The notes beneath the pieces were generated by a model, which worked only from the letters and a program-made list of their open reading frames with translations, did no database searches and was not told the DNA's origin. A stretch of 64,000 nucleotides of DNA from Maridesulfovibrio sp. (GTDB lineage: Bacteria; Desulfobacterota; Desulfovibrionia; Desulfovibrionales; Desulfovibrionaceae): NCBI RefSeq assembly GCF_963667685.1, contig NZ_OY763932.1, positions 453,691 to 517,690 of the forward strand, written 5' to 3'. Positions within the stretch are counted from its first letter, which is position 1; every line of letters starts with the position of its first letter. A program made the translations under genes and the position numbers. Positions 10,485 through 20,603 of this stretch are shown in pieces.

Positions 10485-12917
10485 ATGCTTAAAAATATGA
10501 AAGTCGCTACTAAGATAGCTTCGGGATTCGGGCTACTTATGCTTCTTCTGGCAGCAACAGCCGGCCAGGGGATTTTAAAACTTACAGACAATTCACACGG
10601 GTTCACAGAGTACCGTGGACTGGCCCGGCAGACGAACCTGACCGGTCGTATTCAAGCCAACATCCTGCAGGCCAGCATAGGAGCCATTGCATATATCAAC
10701 TCCGGCTCACAAGATTCTCTGGAACAATACAAAGCCAGACTGCAAAAGCTTGAAGATTTACTCAACACCGCTGACAACGAAGTGACTGATCCAGAACGAG
10801 CTTCTCTTGTCACCAAGCTCAGGCATGAAATTGATACGTACAGAAACACGTTCAAAAAATTTCAGGATGCAAAAAAAATAGAATTAGGATCACTGGAGAA
10901 GGCAACTGAAAACAGTAAAATACTGAATGAAGGGCTTAATACCCTGATACAAAGCGCAAAAGAACGTGACGACAGCTTTCTCATGGCTATGATTGAAAAA
11001 AGCAGAGCTGCCCTCTTTGAAGCAAGACTGGCCAACTTCATCTTTATTTTTAAAACAAAGAATCAGGAAGACGGTAAAAAAGCAGTTATCCTGTTCAACA
11101 ATTTCAGTAAAGGCATCGGAGACATCCAGAATGTTCTTTACTCCCCTGCCGACCTCGCTCTAATCAATGAACTCACTGAAAACACAAAACTTTATGTCAG
11201 CCACACAGAGTCAATTATTGCGGCAAATTCAGCCCAGATTACTGCTGAAGAAAAGTTGAAATCACTTGCTCCAATCTTGGCTGAACACATTGACAATCTT
11301 AAGTTGTCCATCATGAAACAGCAGGATGAACTGGGGCCGCGCATGCAGAGTGCCATTGCTGCCGCAGCAAAAAATATGACTATAACCTCGGGTGTTACCC
11401 TTCTCGTAGCTATCATACTCGCGTACTTCATTTCACGCAGCATAACCATCCCCCTTGCAAAGGCCCGGACATTTGTGCAGGAGCTGGCCGGCGGCAATCT
11501 CAACTGCAAGATGGAAGTTGACCAGAAGGATGAAGTGGGCATGATATGTAAAGACATGTCTCAGGTTGAAAGAACCCTGAGAAACGTAATGTCCGAAATT
11601 GATAATACCATAACCGGAATTGAAGTCGGCAAAATCGACAGCCGTGCCGACAGCTCCAACTTTCAGGGAAGTTATGCCGAACTAATTAACCGCACGAACA
11701 TGGCAATGACCGTGATGCGGTCATTTATCGATTCAGTTCCGGTTCCGATTATGACCATGGACCGTGACATGAAGATTCTGTTCATGAACGACACAGGTAT
11801 TAAACTCCTCAACAAGCCGCTGGAAGAGTTGAAAAAAGGGAAATGCTCCACAACCATCAGCACTCCTGATTGCGGTACAGGAAACTGTGCCTGTGCCAAA
11901 TCTTTCACTTCCGGGAAACCTGAAAGCGGAGTTACGGTAGCCGTAACCCCTGCCGGAAAACTTGATATCGATTACATTGCCGTCCCCATTAAAAAGGACG
12001 GGAAGGTCGTAGGCGCCATGGAAGTCATTCTCGACCAGACATCCGTCCGCACTGCGCAGCGCACCATGCAGGATGTGGCTGCACGGACTCAGATAGTTTC
12101 CGAACAGCTTTCATCCGCAAGTGAAGAACTGGCCGCACAGGTAGAGCAGATCAGCAACGGTTCTAAAATTCAGCATGAAAGAATAACCTCGACTGCCACC
12201 GCCATGGAGCAGATGAACAGCACAATCATGGAAGTTGCCCGCAGTGCCTCCAGTGCTTCCGGTAAAAGCATGGAAGCGCGACAGCAGGCGGAGCAAGGAT
12301 CGAAAATTGTATCCGAGGCAATCGAATCCATCACCGAAGTCAACAGTATCGCCAATGAACTACGCGCTAATATGTCCAACCTCAGTAAACAGACAGAGTC
12401 AATAGGCACGGTCATGGAAGTGATTTCCGACATTGCCGACCAGACCAACCTGCTGGCACTGAATGCCGCCATTGAAGCAGCCAGAGCTGGAGAAGCAGGA
12501 CGCGGATTCGCCGTGGTTGCTGATGAAGTACGAAAACTGGCTGAAAAAACAATGTCCGCTACCCACGAAGTCGGAAGCAATGTGGAAAGCATCCAGCAGG
12601 CCATGCGTTCCAATATGCAGGAAGTTGAAAATGCAGTTGCTGCTGTGCAAAAAACCACCAAACTGGCCTCCCGCTCCGGTGATTCTCTGGAAACAATCGT
12701 CAGCACCGTTGATTACTGCGCTGATCAGATCGAAGGAATTGCCACTGCTTCTGAAGAACAGTCCAGTGCCTCAGAGCAAATCAATGTCTCAGTAACCGAG
12801 ATAAACAACATCACGCGGGAAACAACTAAAGGAATCCAGGAGTCCGCCAAGGCAGTTCAGGAACTGGCAACAATGTCCAGTGAACTGAGTGAACTGATTA
12901 AGGAACTTCAATCATAA
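10485..12917 (+). CDS. methyl-accepting chemotaxis protein with helical sensor and cytoplasmic PAS domain
   Basis: This inner-membrane chemoreceptor is about 810 residues long. The start at 10485 has a GGGGGGTGGAG SD; the frame is open for 35 more codons upstream but without an SD. A first helix at about 10-28 is followed by a long helical periplasmic sensor resembling the HBM (helical bimodular) type. A second helix at about 300-322 leads into a HAMP domain. A PAS domain at about 413-515 carries a Cys-rich stretch (KGKC, then DCGTGNCAC), and the methyl-accepting domain with the usual hairpin tip near 645-680 follows. The Cys cluster in the PAS could bind a cofactor or sense redox state. Its sensor resembles that of the receptor at 25152-27164, including the shared YRGLA and QAN motifs. 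Confidence 0.92.
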   Translation: MLKNMKVATKIASGFGLLMLLLAATAGQGILKLTDNSHGFTEYRGLARQTNLTGRIQANILQASIGAIAYINSGSQDSLEQYKARLQKLEDLLNTADNEVTDPERASLVTKLRHEIDTYRNTFKKFQDAKKIELGSLEKATENSKILNEGLNTLIQSAKERDDSFLMAMIEKSRAALFEARLANFIFIFKTKNQEDGKKAVILFNNFSKGIGDIQNVLYSPADLALINELTENTKLYVSHTESIIAANSAQITAEEKLKSLAPILAEHIDNLKLSIMKQQDELGPRMQSAIAAAAKNMTITSGVTLLVAIILAYFISRSITIPLAKARTFVQELAGGNLNCKMEVDQKDEVGMICKDMSQVERTLRNVMSEIDNTITGIEVGKIDSRADSSNFQGSYAELINRTNMAMTVMRSFIDSVPVPIMTMDRDMKILFMNDTGIKLLNKPLEELKKGKCSTTISTPDCGTGNCACAKSFTSGKPESGVTVAVTPAGKLDIDYIAVPIKKDGKVVGAMEVILDQTSVRTAQRTMQDVAARTQIVSEQLSSASEELAAQVEQISNGSKIQHERITSTATAMEQMNSTIMEVARSASSASGKSMEARQQAEQGSKIVSEAIESITEVNSIANELRANMSNLSKQTESIGTVMEVISDIADQTNLLALNAAIEAARAGEAGRGFAVVADEVRKLAEKTMSATHEVGSNVESIQQAMRSNMQEVENAVAAVQKTTKLASRSGDSLETIVSTVDYCADQIEGIATASEEQSSASEQINVSVTEINNITRETTKGIQESAKAVQELATMSSELSELIKELQS

Positions 12918-12941
12918 CAAATGATCTCGCTCTAACATTCC

Positions 12942-12974
12942 AAGCCCGTCTGCTGCAGCAGACGGGCTTTTTTT
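12942..12974 (+). terminator. rho-independent terminator
   Basis: A perfect 11-bp stem (AGCCCGTCTGC / GCAGACGGGCT) with a TGCA loop is followed by seven T. It lies 25 bases after the chemoreceptor stop. Confidence 0.93.
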
Positions 12975-13057
12975 ATTCATCAAAATCACAAAATATCCTT
13001 TCCACTGGAAGAAAACATGAGTTCATGCTTAACTGATTTACAAAAACAGGAGTGTGT

Positions 13058-14575
13058 ATGGAAAAATCCATTCTGACATTTATAGTTGCGGCTATACTAA
13101 CCTGCCCAGCAACAGTATGGGCCGGAAACTATCCCATTGTGGACAGTGGACAGGAAGCCTGTTTCGACAACTCCAGCCAGATTCAGTGTCCGGCCAAGGG
13201 GGATTCATTTTACGGGCAGGACGCCCAATACAAAGGCAACCAACCCCGCTACAAAGATAACGGCGACGGAACTATCTCCGATATCGTTACCGGATTGATG
13301 TGGGTGAAAGCCCGTGGCGACAAGCAGTCATGGCAGGCAGCAATTGATGGAGCCGAAGCCTGCCGAGTTGGAGGCTATAGCGACTGGCGCGCCCCGACTA
13401 TCAAGGAACTATACTCACTTATTGATTTCAATGGCCGGGTCATGGGCGCGGGATCAGTATTAACACCGTTCATTGATACGGACTACTTTGATTTCAAACT
13501 CGGTGACAGTTCAAAGGGCAAACGCTTGATCGACTGTCAGGATTGGTCCGCAACCACTTATGTAGGGCAAACCATGGGCGGTAATCCCACCGCATTCGGG
13601 GTTAACTTTGCGGACGGACGCATCAAAGGGTATGGCAAAACAGGTCGCGGCAGCCACAGCATAAAATATATACGCTACGTGCGCGGCAACCCAGACTACG
13701 GTAAAAACGCTTTTGTAAACCTGAAAAATGGTACAGTTGAAGATAAAGCCACCGGGCTGATCTGGCAGCAGCAAGACAGCGCCAAAAAACTCAACTGGCA
13801 GGAAGCCTTGAATTACTGCGAAAACCTGAATTCTGCCGGACGTATAGACTGGCGCCTACCGAACGTAAAAGAACTGCAATCAATTGTGGATTACACTCGC
13901 AGCCCAAAAACCAGCGGTAGCGCAGCAATTAATCCGATTTTTAAAGTTACGGACCAGGAATCCTACTACTGGTCCTCAACCACCCACATGGACGGGCCTA
14001 TGGGCACCGACCATGCGGCGTACATAGCTTTCGGCCGAGGCATGGGCTACTTCGCCCCTCCGCGAAGTACCTCAAAGAAATGGATTGACGTCCACGGAGC
14101 CGGGGCACAGCGCAGCGATCCCAAGGCCGGTAATCCTGATAACTTTCCTAATGGACGCGGCCCACAGGGCGACGACATCCGCATATACAACTACGCCCGC
14201 TGCGTAACCGCAGGAACGGCCAAGCCGTATGATCCGCCCTACATTCAAATTGAATCTCTGAACATGAGCAGACCCGGTTCAGGCATGGGTGTAATGGGCG
14301 GCAACAGACAGGGATTTCAAAGAAAACAAGGTATGAATTACGACATGAACCAAGGTAAAATGGGGCAATCTCAGGGCATGGGACAAGGACGCAACCGCCA
14401 AGGACCGCCGCCGGAAGCCTTCACAGCCTGCATCGGAAAATCACAAGGGGATGACTGCACAGTACAAACCCCGCGGGGAAAGCTTTCCGGCACATGTATA
14501 AGCCGCAACGGACAACCATTCTGCGCACCAAGTGGACGCCGGCAAGGTGGAATGGGCAGAAAACCTATGCAATAA
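13058..14575 (+). CDS. exported DUF1566 (Lcl C-terminal domain) protein
   Basis: This is a secreted or periplasmic protein of about 505 residues with a clear N-terminal signal sequence (residues 1-23, cleavage near VWAG). Two DUF1566-type repeats follow, at about 65-220 and 220-390. Each carries the family's pattern of a 'GDGTI/NGTV..ATGLMW/LIW' strand, a 'W..A...C' helix and a 'DWR.P.(I/V)KEL.S(L/I)(I/V)D' strand. The last about 100 residues are rich in Gly, Met and Gln and probably disordered, with a final Cys-containing segment. ATG at 13058 is preferred over GTG at 13052 because an AGGAG SD lies correctly in front of it. DUF1566 is common in surface or exported proteins of deltaproteobacteria, with no established activity. 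Confidence 0.88.
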   Translation: MEKSILTFIVAAILTCPATVWAGNYPIVDSGQEACFDNSSQIQCPAKGDSFYGQDAQYKGNQPRYKDNGDGTISDIVTGLMWVKARGDKQSWQAAIDGAEACRVGGYSDWRAPTIKELYSLIDFNGRVMGAGSVLTPFIDTDYFDFKLGDSSKGKRLIDCQDWSATTYVGQTMGGNPTAFGVNFADGRIKGYGKTGRGSHSIKYIRYVRGNPDYGKNAFVNLKNGTVEDKATGLIWQQQDSAKKLNWQEALNYCENLNSAGRIDWRLPNVKELQSIVDYTRSPKTSGSAAINPIFKVTDQESYYWSSTTHMDGPMGTDHAAYIAFGRGMGYFAPPRSTSKKWIDVHGAGAQRSDPKAGNPDNFPNGRGPQGDDIRIYNYARCVTAGTAKPYDPPYIQIESLNMSRPGSGMGVMGGNRQGFQRKQGMNYDMNQGKMGQSQGMGQGRNRQGPPPEAFTACIGKSQGDDCTVQTPRGKLSGTCISRNGQPFCAPSGRRQGGMGRKPMQ

Positions 14576-14576
14576 A

Positions 14577-14614
14577 GAAATCCCGGAATGGAGCTCCATT
14601 CCGGGATTTCTTCT
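14577..14614 (+). terminator. rho-independent terminator (large palindrome)
   Basis: AAATCCCGGAATGGA and its complement TCCATTCCGGGATTT form a perfect hairpin around GC, followed by a T-rich stretch. It sits directly after the DUF1566 stop. Confidence 0.9.
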
Positions 14615-14742
14615 CTGAACTATTTATAAATAACTGCGGCTAAGCCTGATAAATATTTTGGGATTCTAAACCCCTTTACAAAATGTTTTAGCCTCCGGCG
14701 GCAAACCCTTCGTATCAAAAAGTAAAGCGTATCACCCAATTA

Positions 14743-15966
14743 TTACAAACCTTCCACGTAATCCATAATAGCCTGTGCGGAATTTTTGGAACAGCGCACG
14801 GCTTCGGCAACAGTTCTGGCTCCGGTGACAACATCACCGGATGCGAAAATGCCTTCACGGGTAGTGCGGCCTTCTTCATCGGTGATAACCAGTCCGGTCC
14901 TGCCGATCTCGATCCCGGTAAGATTGTTACGCGGCGCCTGACTTACGGCGATGAATACGGAATCGGCCTGTTCCAGCTTTTCGGAACCTTCCACAGTAAC
15001 AAGTCTAACTTTGCCGTCTTCCGCGGTTTCTTTTTCCGTGCGCACACAGACAACACCATGTTCATTCAGCTCCAGCGGAGAATGGAAAAACTTGAAACGC
15101 ACCCCGTCCAATTTGGCGTATTCATACTCATACTTGGTGGCGGACATATCTTCCTGCCCCCGGCGGTAAAGCACAGTTACTTCCTGTGCCCCTTTGCGCA
15201 AAGCTGTCCGGGCCACATCCATAGCCACGTTCCCGGCTCCGATAACCGCAACTTTGCTGCCGAGCTGATATACATCAGGGTTCTTAAGATAGTTAATGGC
15301 ATAATGAACATGTCCTAGAGTCTCGCCTTTCAGCCGCAAGGGGCGCGGATTCCAGACCCCGGTTCCGATGAAGATAGCCTTATAGCCGTCACTCAGCAGA
15401 TCATCGAGAGATATGACCGGACCGATAAGCATATTGGGTCTGATTTTTACTCCCAACTGAATTAGGACATCGCGCAACTTTTCGAGAATATCCTTGGGCA
15501 AACGGAATTCGGGGATACCGTACTGCAGTACTCCACCGATTTTGTCCTCGGATTCAAAGATGGTCACCTCATACCCTTTCAGGGCAAGGATGAAAGCCAC
15601 GGTAATTCCGGCAGGTCCGGAACCTACAACCGCAATACGTTCTTTGCGTTTTTCTGCTTTCTGAGGCGCAAACTGAGCCAGATAGTAGCGTGAAATATAG
15701 TTTTCAATATCACTGCACTGCACCGGGGAACTCTTTCGTCCCAGAATACAGTGTCCTTCACAGAAATTTTCGTGAGGGCATATGAGAGAACAGACCACAG
15801 AAAGCGGGTTGTTCTCAAAAAGCATGGCCCCGGCCTCCTGCATTTTTCCATCAAGCAGGAGTTGGATCATTTTATTAATTGGTGTGCCTAGCGGACAGCC
15901 CTTGCTGCAAAGAGGTTTCTTGCATTGCAGGCAGCGGGTAGCCTCTTCAATGATGTGTTTTCCCAT
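14743..15966 (-). CDS. GltD-like NAD(P)H-dependent FAD/FeS oxidoreductase
   Basis: This is a flavoprotein of the glutamate synthase small-subunit family, which moves electrons between NAD(P)H and FeS clusters. The 407-residue protein begins with the two Cys-rich FeS segments of the family (CLQCKKPLCSKGC and CSLICPHENFCEGHC). An FAD-binding Rossmann motif (VVGSGPAG, about residue 112), a NAD(P) motif (VIGAGNVAMDVA, about 240) and the C-terminal ASGDVVTG FAD signature follow. It is shorter than the roughly 460 residues usual for stand-alone GltA/NfnL proteins and has no large-subunit partner next to it, so its acceptor is unclear. It could be a glutamate synthase component or a transhydrogenase-type subunit. 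Confidence 0.85.
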   Translation of the reverse strand: MGKHIIEEATRCLQCKKPLCSKGCPLGTPINKMIQLLLDGKMQEAGAMLFENNPLSVVCSLICPHENFCEGHCILGRKSSPVQCSDIENYISRYYLAQFAPQKAEKRKERIAVVGSGPAGITVAFILALKGYEVTIFESEDKIGGVLQYGIPEFRLPKDILEKLRDVLIQLGVKIRPNMLIGPVISLDDLLSDGYKAIFIGTGVWNPRPLRLKGETLGHVHYAINYLKNPDVYQLGSKVAVIGAGNVAMDVARTALRKGAQEVTVLYRRGQEDMSATKYEYEYAKLDGVRFKFFHSPLELNEHGVVCVRTEKETAEDGKVRLVTVEGSEKLEQADSVFIAVSQAPRNNLTGIEIGRTGLVITDEEGRTTREGIFASGDVVTGARTVAEAVRCSKNSAQAIMDYVEGL

Positions 15967-16158
15967 ATGAATAATGTGTGGTTTGGTCCTTGAATTAAGC
16001 GGACCTTATTTTATGAGGGGATTGGAAAATAGTGCGTGGAACACGGTTAATAGCAAGGGTAGCCTAGAAGGTCAAAGCCTTATGGCTACCGGAGAGTTCC
16101 AAAGTACTCTCCGGAAAACCATTCAGGTCGACGTCTTCAATAATTCACAGTCAGTAAA

Positions 16159-17328
16159 CTATTTACCGTAGTAGGATTCCATGAACAGCTCTTTCATCTG
16201 CTCAACGGAAATCTCACGAGGATTTGTGCTGGTGCAGGGATCTCCGCATGCGCCCTCGGAAATCTTATCGAGGTTGGCAAGGAATTCGTCTTCTTTCACG
16301 CCGAACTCTTTAAGAGTTGCAGGAATCTGCATATCCACGTTAAGTTTTTTCACAAAGTTGATCAGTGATTCAACCAGATCTTCAGTGCTGGAACCACAAA
16401 GACCGAGTCTCTTGGCAGCATCTGCGTATTTTTCACCGGCTTTTTCAGCGTTAAAGCGAATAGCTGCCGGAAGATAGATTGCATTGGCGCAGCCGTGAGG
16501 GATGCCGAAAAGGTGCCCGGTCTTGTGCGCCATGCTGTGGACTATGCCTAGGATTGCGTTGGAGAAAGACATACCGGCAAGGCACTGGGATATATGCATT
16601 TTATCACGAGCTTCCTTGTTTCCTTTGTAGGATTCAACCAGTTCATCCTGAATCATTTCCATGGATTTCATGGCGAGGCAGTCAGTCAGTTCATTAGACA
16701 TGATGGAAACGTAAGCTTCCAGAGCATGTGTCAATGCATCCATACCTGTGTATGCGACAAGACTTGCAGGCATTGACTGTGCCAGATCACTGTCCACAAT
16801 TGCCAGATCAGGGGTGATGTTGAAGTCGGCAATGGGAAACTTCAGTTCAGTATCATTGTCGGTGATGATGGAGAACGCTGTTACCTCCGTTCCAGTACCA
16901 CTAGTGGTTGGTACTGCTGCGAAATGCGCTTTCTTGCGCAGTTCAGGAAGGTTGAAAGGCTTTGCAGCTTCTTCAAAGGTGAAATCAGGGTTCTCGTAAA
17001 AAATCCACATGGCCTTTGCTGCATCGATGGGGGAACCGCCTCCCACACCGATAATCCAGTCCGGCTGAAAATCATTCATCAGTTCAACGCCACGACGTAC
17101 AGTAGAAACAGAGGGGTCAGCCTCAACACCTTCGAAAAGTGTGGTTTCGATTCCGGCTTCTTTCAGAAATCCTTCTATTTTATCGAGAGCACCGTTTCTC
17201 TTTACAGAACCGCCGCTGATAACAATTACAGCTTTAGAGCCTTTAATATTTTTGAGTTCTTCAATGCTTCCTGCACCGAAATAGACTTCACGGGGGATAG
17301 TAAATCTTGCCATTATAGCTTTCTCCAT
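16159..17328 (-). CDS. iron-containing alcohol dehydrogenase
   Basis: This cytoplasmic NAD(P)-dependent group III alcohol dehydrogenase probably interconverts alcohols and aldehydes. The 389-residue protein has the coenzyme loop GVGGGSPIDAAKA near 95-110. The metal-binding stretch includes DALTHALEAYVS and the His-rich segment HSMAHKTGHLFGIPHG, which supplies iron ligands. Two starts are possible: ATG at 17328 with AGGA 6 bases upstream, and ATG at 17313 (MARF) with GGAG. The first is given. It is transcribed away from the HxlR-type regulator at 17719, across a 390-base intergenic region containing a dyad operator candidate. Regulation by that protein is inferred. Confidence 0.92.
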   Translation of the reverse strand: MEKAIMARFTIPREVYFGAGSIEELKNIKGSKAVIVISGGSVKRNGALDKIEGFLKEAGIETTLFEGVEADPSVSTVRRGVELMNDFQPDWIIGVGGGSPIDAAKAMWIFYENPDFTFEEAAKPFNLPELRKKAHFAAVPTTSGTGTEVTAFSIITDNDTELKFPIADFNITPDLAIVDSDLAQSMPASLVAYTGMDALTHALEAYVSIMSNELTDCLAMKSMEMIQDELVESYKGNKEARDKMHISQCLAGMSFSNAILGIVHSMAHKTGHLFGIPHGCANAIYLPAAIRFNAEKAGEKYADAAKRLGLCGSSTEDLVESLINFVKKLNVDMQIPATLKEFGVKEDEFLANLDKISEGACGDPCTSTNPREISVEQMKELFMESYYGK

Positions 17329-17718
17329 TGATCTTCCTAAGAAACTAAAAACTTGGGAAAATTATTAAGATTTGGAATAGAACAAACATAGTCTGAATAT
17401 TAACTCATACTGTTTTAAAACAGACTAAAATATAAGTTTGTAAAAACTGGAAACGTTTCCCGGACATTGGGTGAGAAGCTTTAAACACAAAAAAAATTTT
17501 CCTGTAAAGTACGCACCTTTTGGTCTCATAGTTTACAACTGGTTAGTAGTTCCCATTTGGTAACTACCTATTAGATTAAATAGAAAACTGCACAAAAGTA
17601 TTAAATCTGGTAAGTTGAAAGCTTCGCTGTATTGATCGCAATTTTTAGAGATTACAAAATACGCCTTAAATTTATTTTAAATTTTAATTTTTCCGGGTAG
17701 CGGCCGGAGTTCGGCGCA
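17329..17718. promoter_or_regulatory. divergent promoter region with HxlR-type operator candidate
   Basis: This is the intergenic region between the alcohol dehydrogenase and the HxlR regulator. At 17546-17567 a dyad GTAGTT-N10-AACTAC is visible. An extra TTAG/AACT half-site lies just to its left, within about 17531-17549. HxlR-family proteins are dimeric winged-helix regulators that often bind such dyads in their own divergent promoters. No -35/-10 pair is assigned. Confidence 0.45.
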
Positions 17719-18090
17719 ATGAATGGAGAGAAAATGCCTGAAGACAGAACCCACAAAGTAAGCTGCAACAGCTTCACATATGAATTGGAAGTGGCTTTTG
17801 AAATATTATCCGGCAAATGGGTGCCGTTGATCATACTGCATCTTGCGGACGGAGAACCCAAGAGATTCGGTGAAATGCGCAGACTGATGCCCAAGGTCAC
17901 CCAGAAAATGCTGACCCAGCAACTACGAAGCCTTGAAAAATACGGGCTGGTAAACCGCAAAGTTTATCAGGAAGTGCCCCCGGCGGTAGAATACTCGCTC
18001 ACCGAAATGGGACTAAAGCTTATCCCCATCTTCGAGAACGTGAATGAGTGGGCTGTGGAATATCTGGAGAAACGGAAGGATGAAGAATAA
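17719..18090 (+). CDS. HxlR family winged-helix transcriptional regulator
   Basis: This small DNA-binding protein has about 123 residues. It carries the HxlR hallmarks: an N-terminal Cys in VSCNSFTYELE, the start of the domain at EILSGKWVPLIILHL, and the recognition region KRFGEMRRLMPKVTQKMLTQQLRSLEKYGLV. These proteins often sense electrophiles, quinones or aldehydes through the conserved Cys. ATG at 17734 has a closer SD (GGAG, spacer 5) than ATG at 17719 (GGAG, spacer 9), so the first five residues are uncertain. The divergent alcohol dehydrogenase is the natural target, which would fit an aldehyde-responsive circuit. That link is inferred. Confidence 0.9.
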   Translation: MNGEKMPEDRTHKVSCNSFTYELEVAFEILSGKWVPLIILHLADGEPKRFGEMRRLMPKVTQKMLTQQLRSLEKYGLVNRKVYQEVPPAVEYSLTEMGLKLIPIFENVNEWAVEYLEKRKDEE

Positions 18091-18103
18091 ACGAAATGAC
18101 AAA

Positions 18104-18137
18104 AAAAGGCGGATTCCCGATCGGGAACCCGCCTTTT
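18104..18137. terminator. bidirectional rho-independent terminator
   Basis: AAAGGCGG.TTCCCG and CGGGAA.CCGCCTTT form a stem flanked by A-rich and T-rich ends. It lies between the convergent HxlR and sulfite reductase genes and can serve both. Confidence 0.88.
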
Positions 18138-18158
18138 AAATCGTCTTTTACGACAAAA

Positions 18159-18815
18159 CTATTTCAGCACTTCAAGTAAAGCTTCTTCACCGATGCGGTT
18201 AACAAAGCCGCTGGTGCGCTCACGTTTACGACCGTTTTCTTTGTAGAAAGCAAGCGCCTTTTCAACTAGTGCGAGAGCTTCATCGTCACCCAGCTTGGAG
18301 CCGATTGTTACGCCTCCGCGCACGTTGCGCACTGCACCGCCGCCGAAAAGGACATCCCAGCCTTTGGGAGTTCCTATAAGGCCGATGTCGCGAACATTGC
18401 TGAATCCGCAACCTATCTTACAACCGGAAACACCGCTTTTGATCTTGAAAGGATAGGGAGCATTCTGTTTGATCACTTCAAGCAGTTTCTTACCCATGCC
18501 GCGGCTGTCCTGAACGCCGAATTTACAGATGCCCACACCGGTACAGACTCCGACAGTCGGCGGTGCCTTCTTAACGGAAGAACCTATGCTGGCAACAACT
18601 TCATCCAGTTTATCCTTGGGAATGCCTTCCAGATTCAAACGCTGGCCGGTGGTCACGCGAAGTGAGATCAGGTTGAACTTAGTCATGGTTTCCATGACAG
18701 TCTTCATCATACCGGGAGTAAATTCTCCCTGTGAAAGACATATGCGCAAGGCGTATGTATCATTCTTACGCTCAACAGGCATCACCACAACAGGTTCAGC
18801 AACAATATTATCCAT
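18159..18815 (-). CDS. assimilatory-type low-spin siroheme sulfite reductase
   Basis: This is a small cytoplasmic sulfite reductase that binds siroheme and a [4Fe-4S] cluster and reduces sulfite to sulfide. The start at 18815 is set by a GGAGT SD seven bases upstream. The resulting 218 residues match, from memory, the length of the monomeric low-spin enzyme of Desulfovibrio vulgaris. Cluster ligands are visible as CTGVGIC and, about 40 residues later, SGCKIGC (C-x5-C and C-x3-C). The N-terminal half contains the ferredoxin-like fold of the nitrite/sulfite reductase family. It stands alone. The physiological role of this short enzyme is still not clear, and it is distinct from the dissimilatory DsrAB. 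Confidence 0.9.
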   Translation of the reverse strand: MDNIVAEPVVVMPVERKNDTYALRICLSQGEFTPGMMKTVMETMTKFNLISLRVTTGQRLNLEGIPKDKLDEVVASIGSSVKKAPPTVGVCTGVGICKFGVQDSRGMGKKLLEVIKQNAPYPFKIKSGVSGCKIGCGFSNVRDIGLIGTPKGWDVLFGGGAVRNVRGGVTIGSKLGDDEALALVEKALAFYKENGRKRERTSGFVNRIGEEALLEVLK

Positions 18816-18975
18816 AAAAAACTCCTTAGTCTGTTTAGTCATTGTTCATTTACAATAGAGCGTCCAGTTCTGCAAACAAGGATTTAGCGGCAAAAGTTAG
18901 CATATAAATAACACAGAAGCTTGCTTATCCACGGTCCTACTTTATTTTTGCCACCAAATTACGTAGTAGATTGAA

Positions 18976-19740
18976 ATGCAGCACACCTTTAGCCTTATTG
19001 TTATAATACTCAGCCTGAGTATCGGGGCTACCGCAAGCCTTGCGCAAGAAGTTATCGTTCCTGTCAATCACTATCCACCGTGGAGAATTGTAAACACCAG
19101 CGAAGATATCGGTGGCATAAATATTAAATTAATGGATACCCTACTCAGTAAGATCGGCCTGAAAGCTACATATGTTGTGCGTCCTTGGAAACGAGGACAA
19201 AGGATGATGAAAACTGGTACAGCAGATATAATGAATGGGTTGCTTAAGAATAAAGAACGCGAAGAATCAATGATATTCCTTGCCCCACCATACAAAACAA
19301 AAAGCACAAAGGCATTCTACGTTTTAAAGAACAGTCAAATTAAAATAAACTCTTATAACGACCTGTATAAATATAAAATTGGTGTTTCACTCGGCTCACA
19401 TTTTTTCCCTCAATTCGATAATGATGTCCGATTAACAAAGGACTCTGGCAATGATGCTCTTAACAACCTAATTAAATTAAAGTTCCACAGAATTGACACC
19501 TTCATAATGACTGAAACGGTAGGTGACTATTTGTGCAATAAAGAAGAATACCGAGGTTTATTTAAAAAAGCTGAATATAAGTATAACAAACCTCTTGCAG
19601 TATACTTTGCTGTTTCCAAAAAATCACCATTGGCCCAAAGAGTACCGGAGTTGAACGCAGCATTGAAAGGTATGGTCGAATCCGGGCAAGCCCAAAAGAT
19701 AATAACCGAATTCATTTACGGGAAAAATTATACGAACTGA
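18976..19740 (+). CDS. periplasmic solute-binding protein, family 3 type
   Basis: This exported protein of 254 residues has a signal sequence of about 23 residues (cleavage near SLAQ) followed by an SBP_bac_3-type fold. Motifs include an early HYPPWRI segment, the GGINIKLMDTLLSKIGL helix and the SLGSHF turn. No permease or ATPase genes are adjacent, and the protein resembles the orphan amino-acid-binding-like proteins that are numerous in desulfovibrios. Some of these feed sensor kinases rather than transporters. There is no clear SD before the ATG. The ligand cannot be predicted. Confidence 0.82.
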   Translation: MQHTFSLIVIILSLSIGATASLAQEVIVPVNHYPPWRIVNTSEDIGGINIKLMDTLLSKIGLKATYVVRPWKRGQRMMKTGTADIMNGLLKNKEREESMIFLAPPYKTKSTKAFYVLKNSQIKINSYNDLYKYKIGVSLGSHFFPQFDNDVRLTKDSGNDALNNLIKLKFHRIDTFIMTETVGDYLCNKEEYRGLFKKAEYKYNKPLAVYFAVSKKSPLAQRVPELNAALKGMVESGQAQKIITEFIYGKNYTN

Positions 19741-19829
19741 CCTCTTCCGTAATTTCATCTGTATGGTAATCCAGTTTGACATATTCAGATTTCGGGTGAA
19801 GGATACATTCTTTCCAAAGGAGAGCTTAC

Positions 19830-20603
19830 ATGCGTATATATATGGGATTCGATGATACTGATGACAAAGACGCCGCCATGGGTACAGGGCGCCTTGTCCG
19901 TGAATTTGTCTACAAACTGGACAGTTACTGCCATATAATCGGAATTGTCCGTCACCAACTTCCCAGACTGGAGAACATCCCATACACGTCCAACAACAGC
20001 TCCGCCTGTGCTATTATTGACATTCCTGATGGAGATAATCTTGACTATCTGCGCGAACAGGCCACAAGACATCTAAAAGAGTTCTGCGCTCCGGGCAGTG
20101 ACCCCGGCTTATGCATTGCCCGTGAGGATGAAGTCTCCAGCGAGATTATAACGTTCTCCAAATCCGTAACCGGCCGCAGGCATACGCAAAAAGAAGCCCT
20201 GCACGCTGCCCGCGAAATCGAACTGTACGGACTTGGAGGCACCAACGATGGCATCATCGGTGCCACTGCTGCTGTTGGATTGACAGTTTACGGCTGGTGC
20301 GGACGTTTTATTGAATACGGACGACTGCGCGAGCTGGGGCGTGATCTTCACGTACAGGACCTCTTTGAAGCCGGGATCGACGTTATTTCAACCGACCGCG
20401 ACCCTCTCGTACCGCTCCCCGGTGACGAAATCCGTAATGCGACATGGATCAGGCCCTCACTTTGGGGCGGACGCCCTGTTCTACAGGTCAAACGTATTGA
20501 TTACGGAGTATGGGAACCCGCACACGGCAAGCGTAAAAAAGGGCACGCCATGCAGCCGGGTTCACAAAACCGTGCTACACACTCTCCTTGTAGCGGACAA
20601 TAA
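19830..20603 (+). CDS. TiaS-like (tRNA-Ile2 agmatinylcytidine synthetase N-domain family) protein
   Basis: The 257-residue protein opens with IYMGFDDTDDKDAAMGTGRL, which matches the start of archaeal TiaS, where the DDTD motif lies in the catalytic N-terminal region. A later segment, GLGGTNDGIIGATAAVGL, is the Gly-rich stretch also seen in that family. It lacks the C-terminal OB-fold and zinc-ribbon parts of full archaeal TiaS, so it is probably not a complete tRNA-modifying enzyme. Bacteria normally use TilS (lysidine), so the role here is unknown. ATG has a GGAG SD 8 bases upstream. The gene's last 29 bases overlap the PadR gene tail to tail. Confidence 0.7.
   Translation: MRIYMGFDDTDDKDAAMGTGRLVREFVYKLDSYCHIIGIVRHQLPRLENIPYTSNNSSACAIIDIPDGDNLDYLREQATRHLKEFCAPGSDPGLCIAREDEVSSEIITFSKSVTGRRHTQKEALHAAREIELYGLGGTNDGIIGATAAVGLTVYGWCGRFIEYGRLRELGRDLHVQDLFEAGIDVISTDRDPLVPLPGDEIRNATWIRPSLWGGRPVLQVKRIDYGVWEPAHGKRKKGHAMQPGSQNRATHSPCSGQ

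Noticed and set aside
12170..12706. 178-codon frame antisense to the second chemoreceptor
   Set aside because: It is a shadow of the conserved, repetitive methyl-accepting domain on the other strand; similar shadows occur in the other two receptors.
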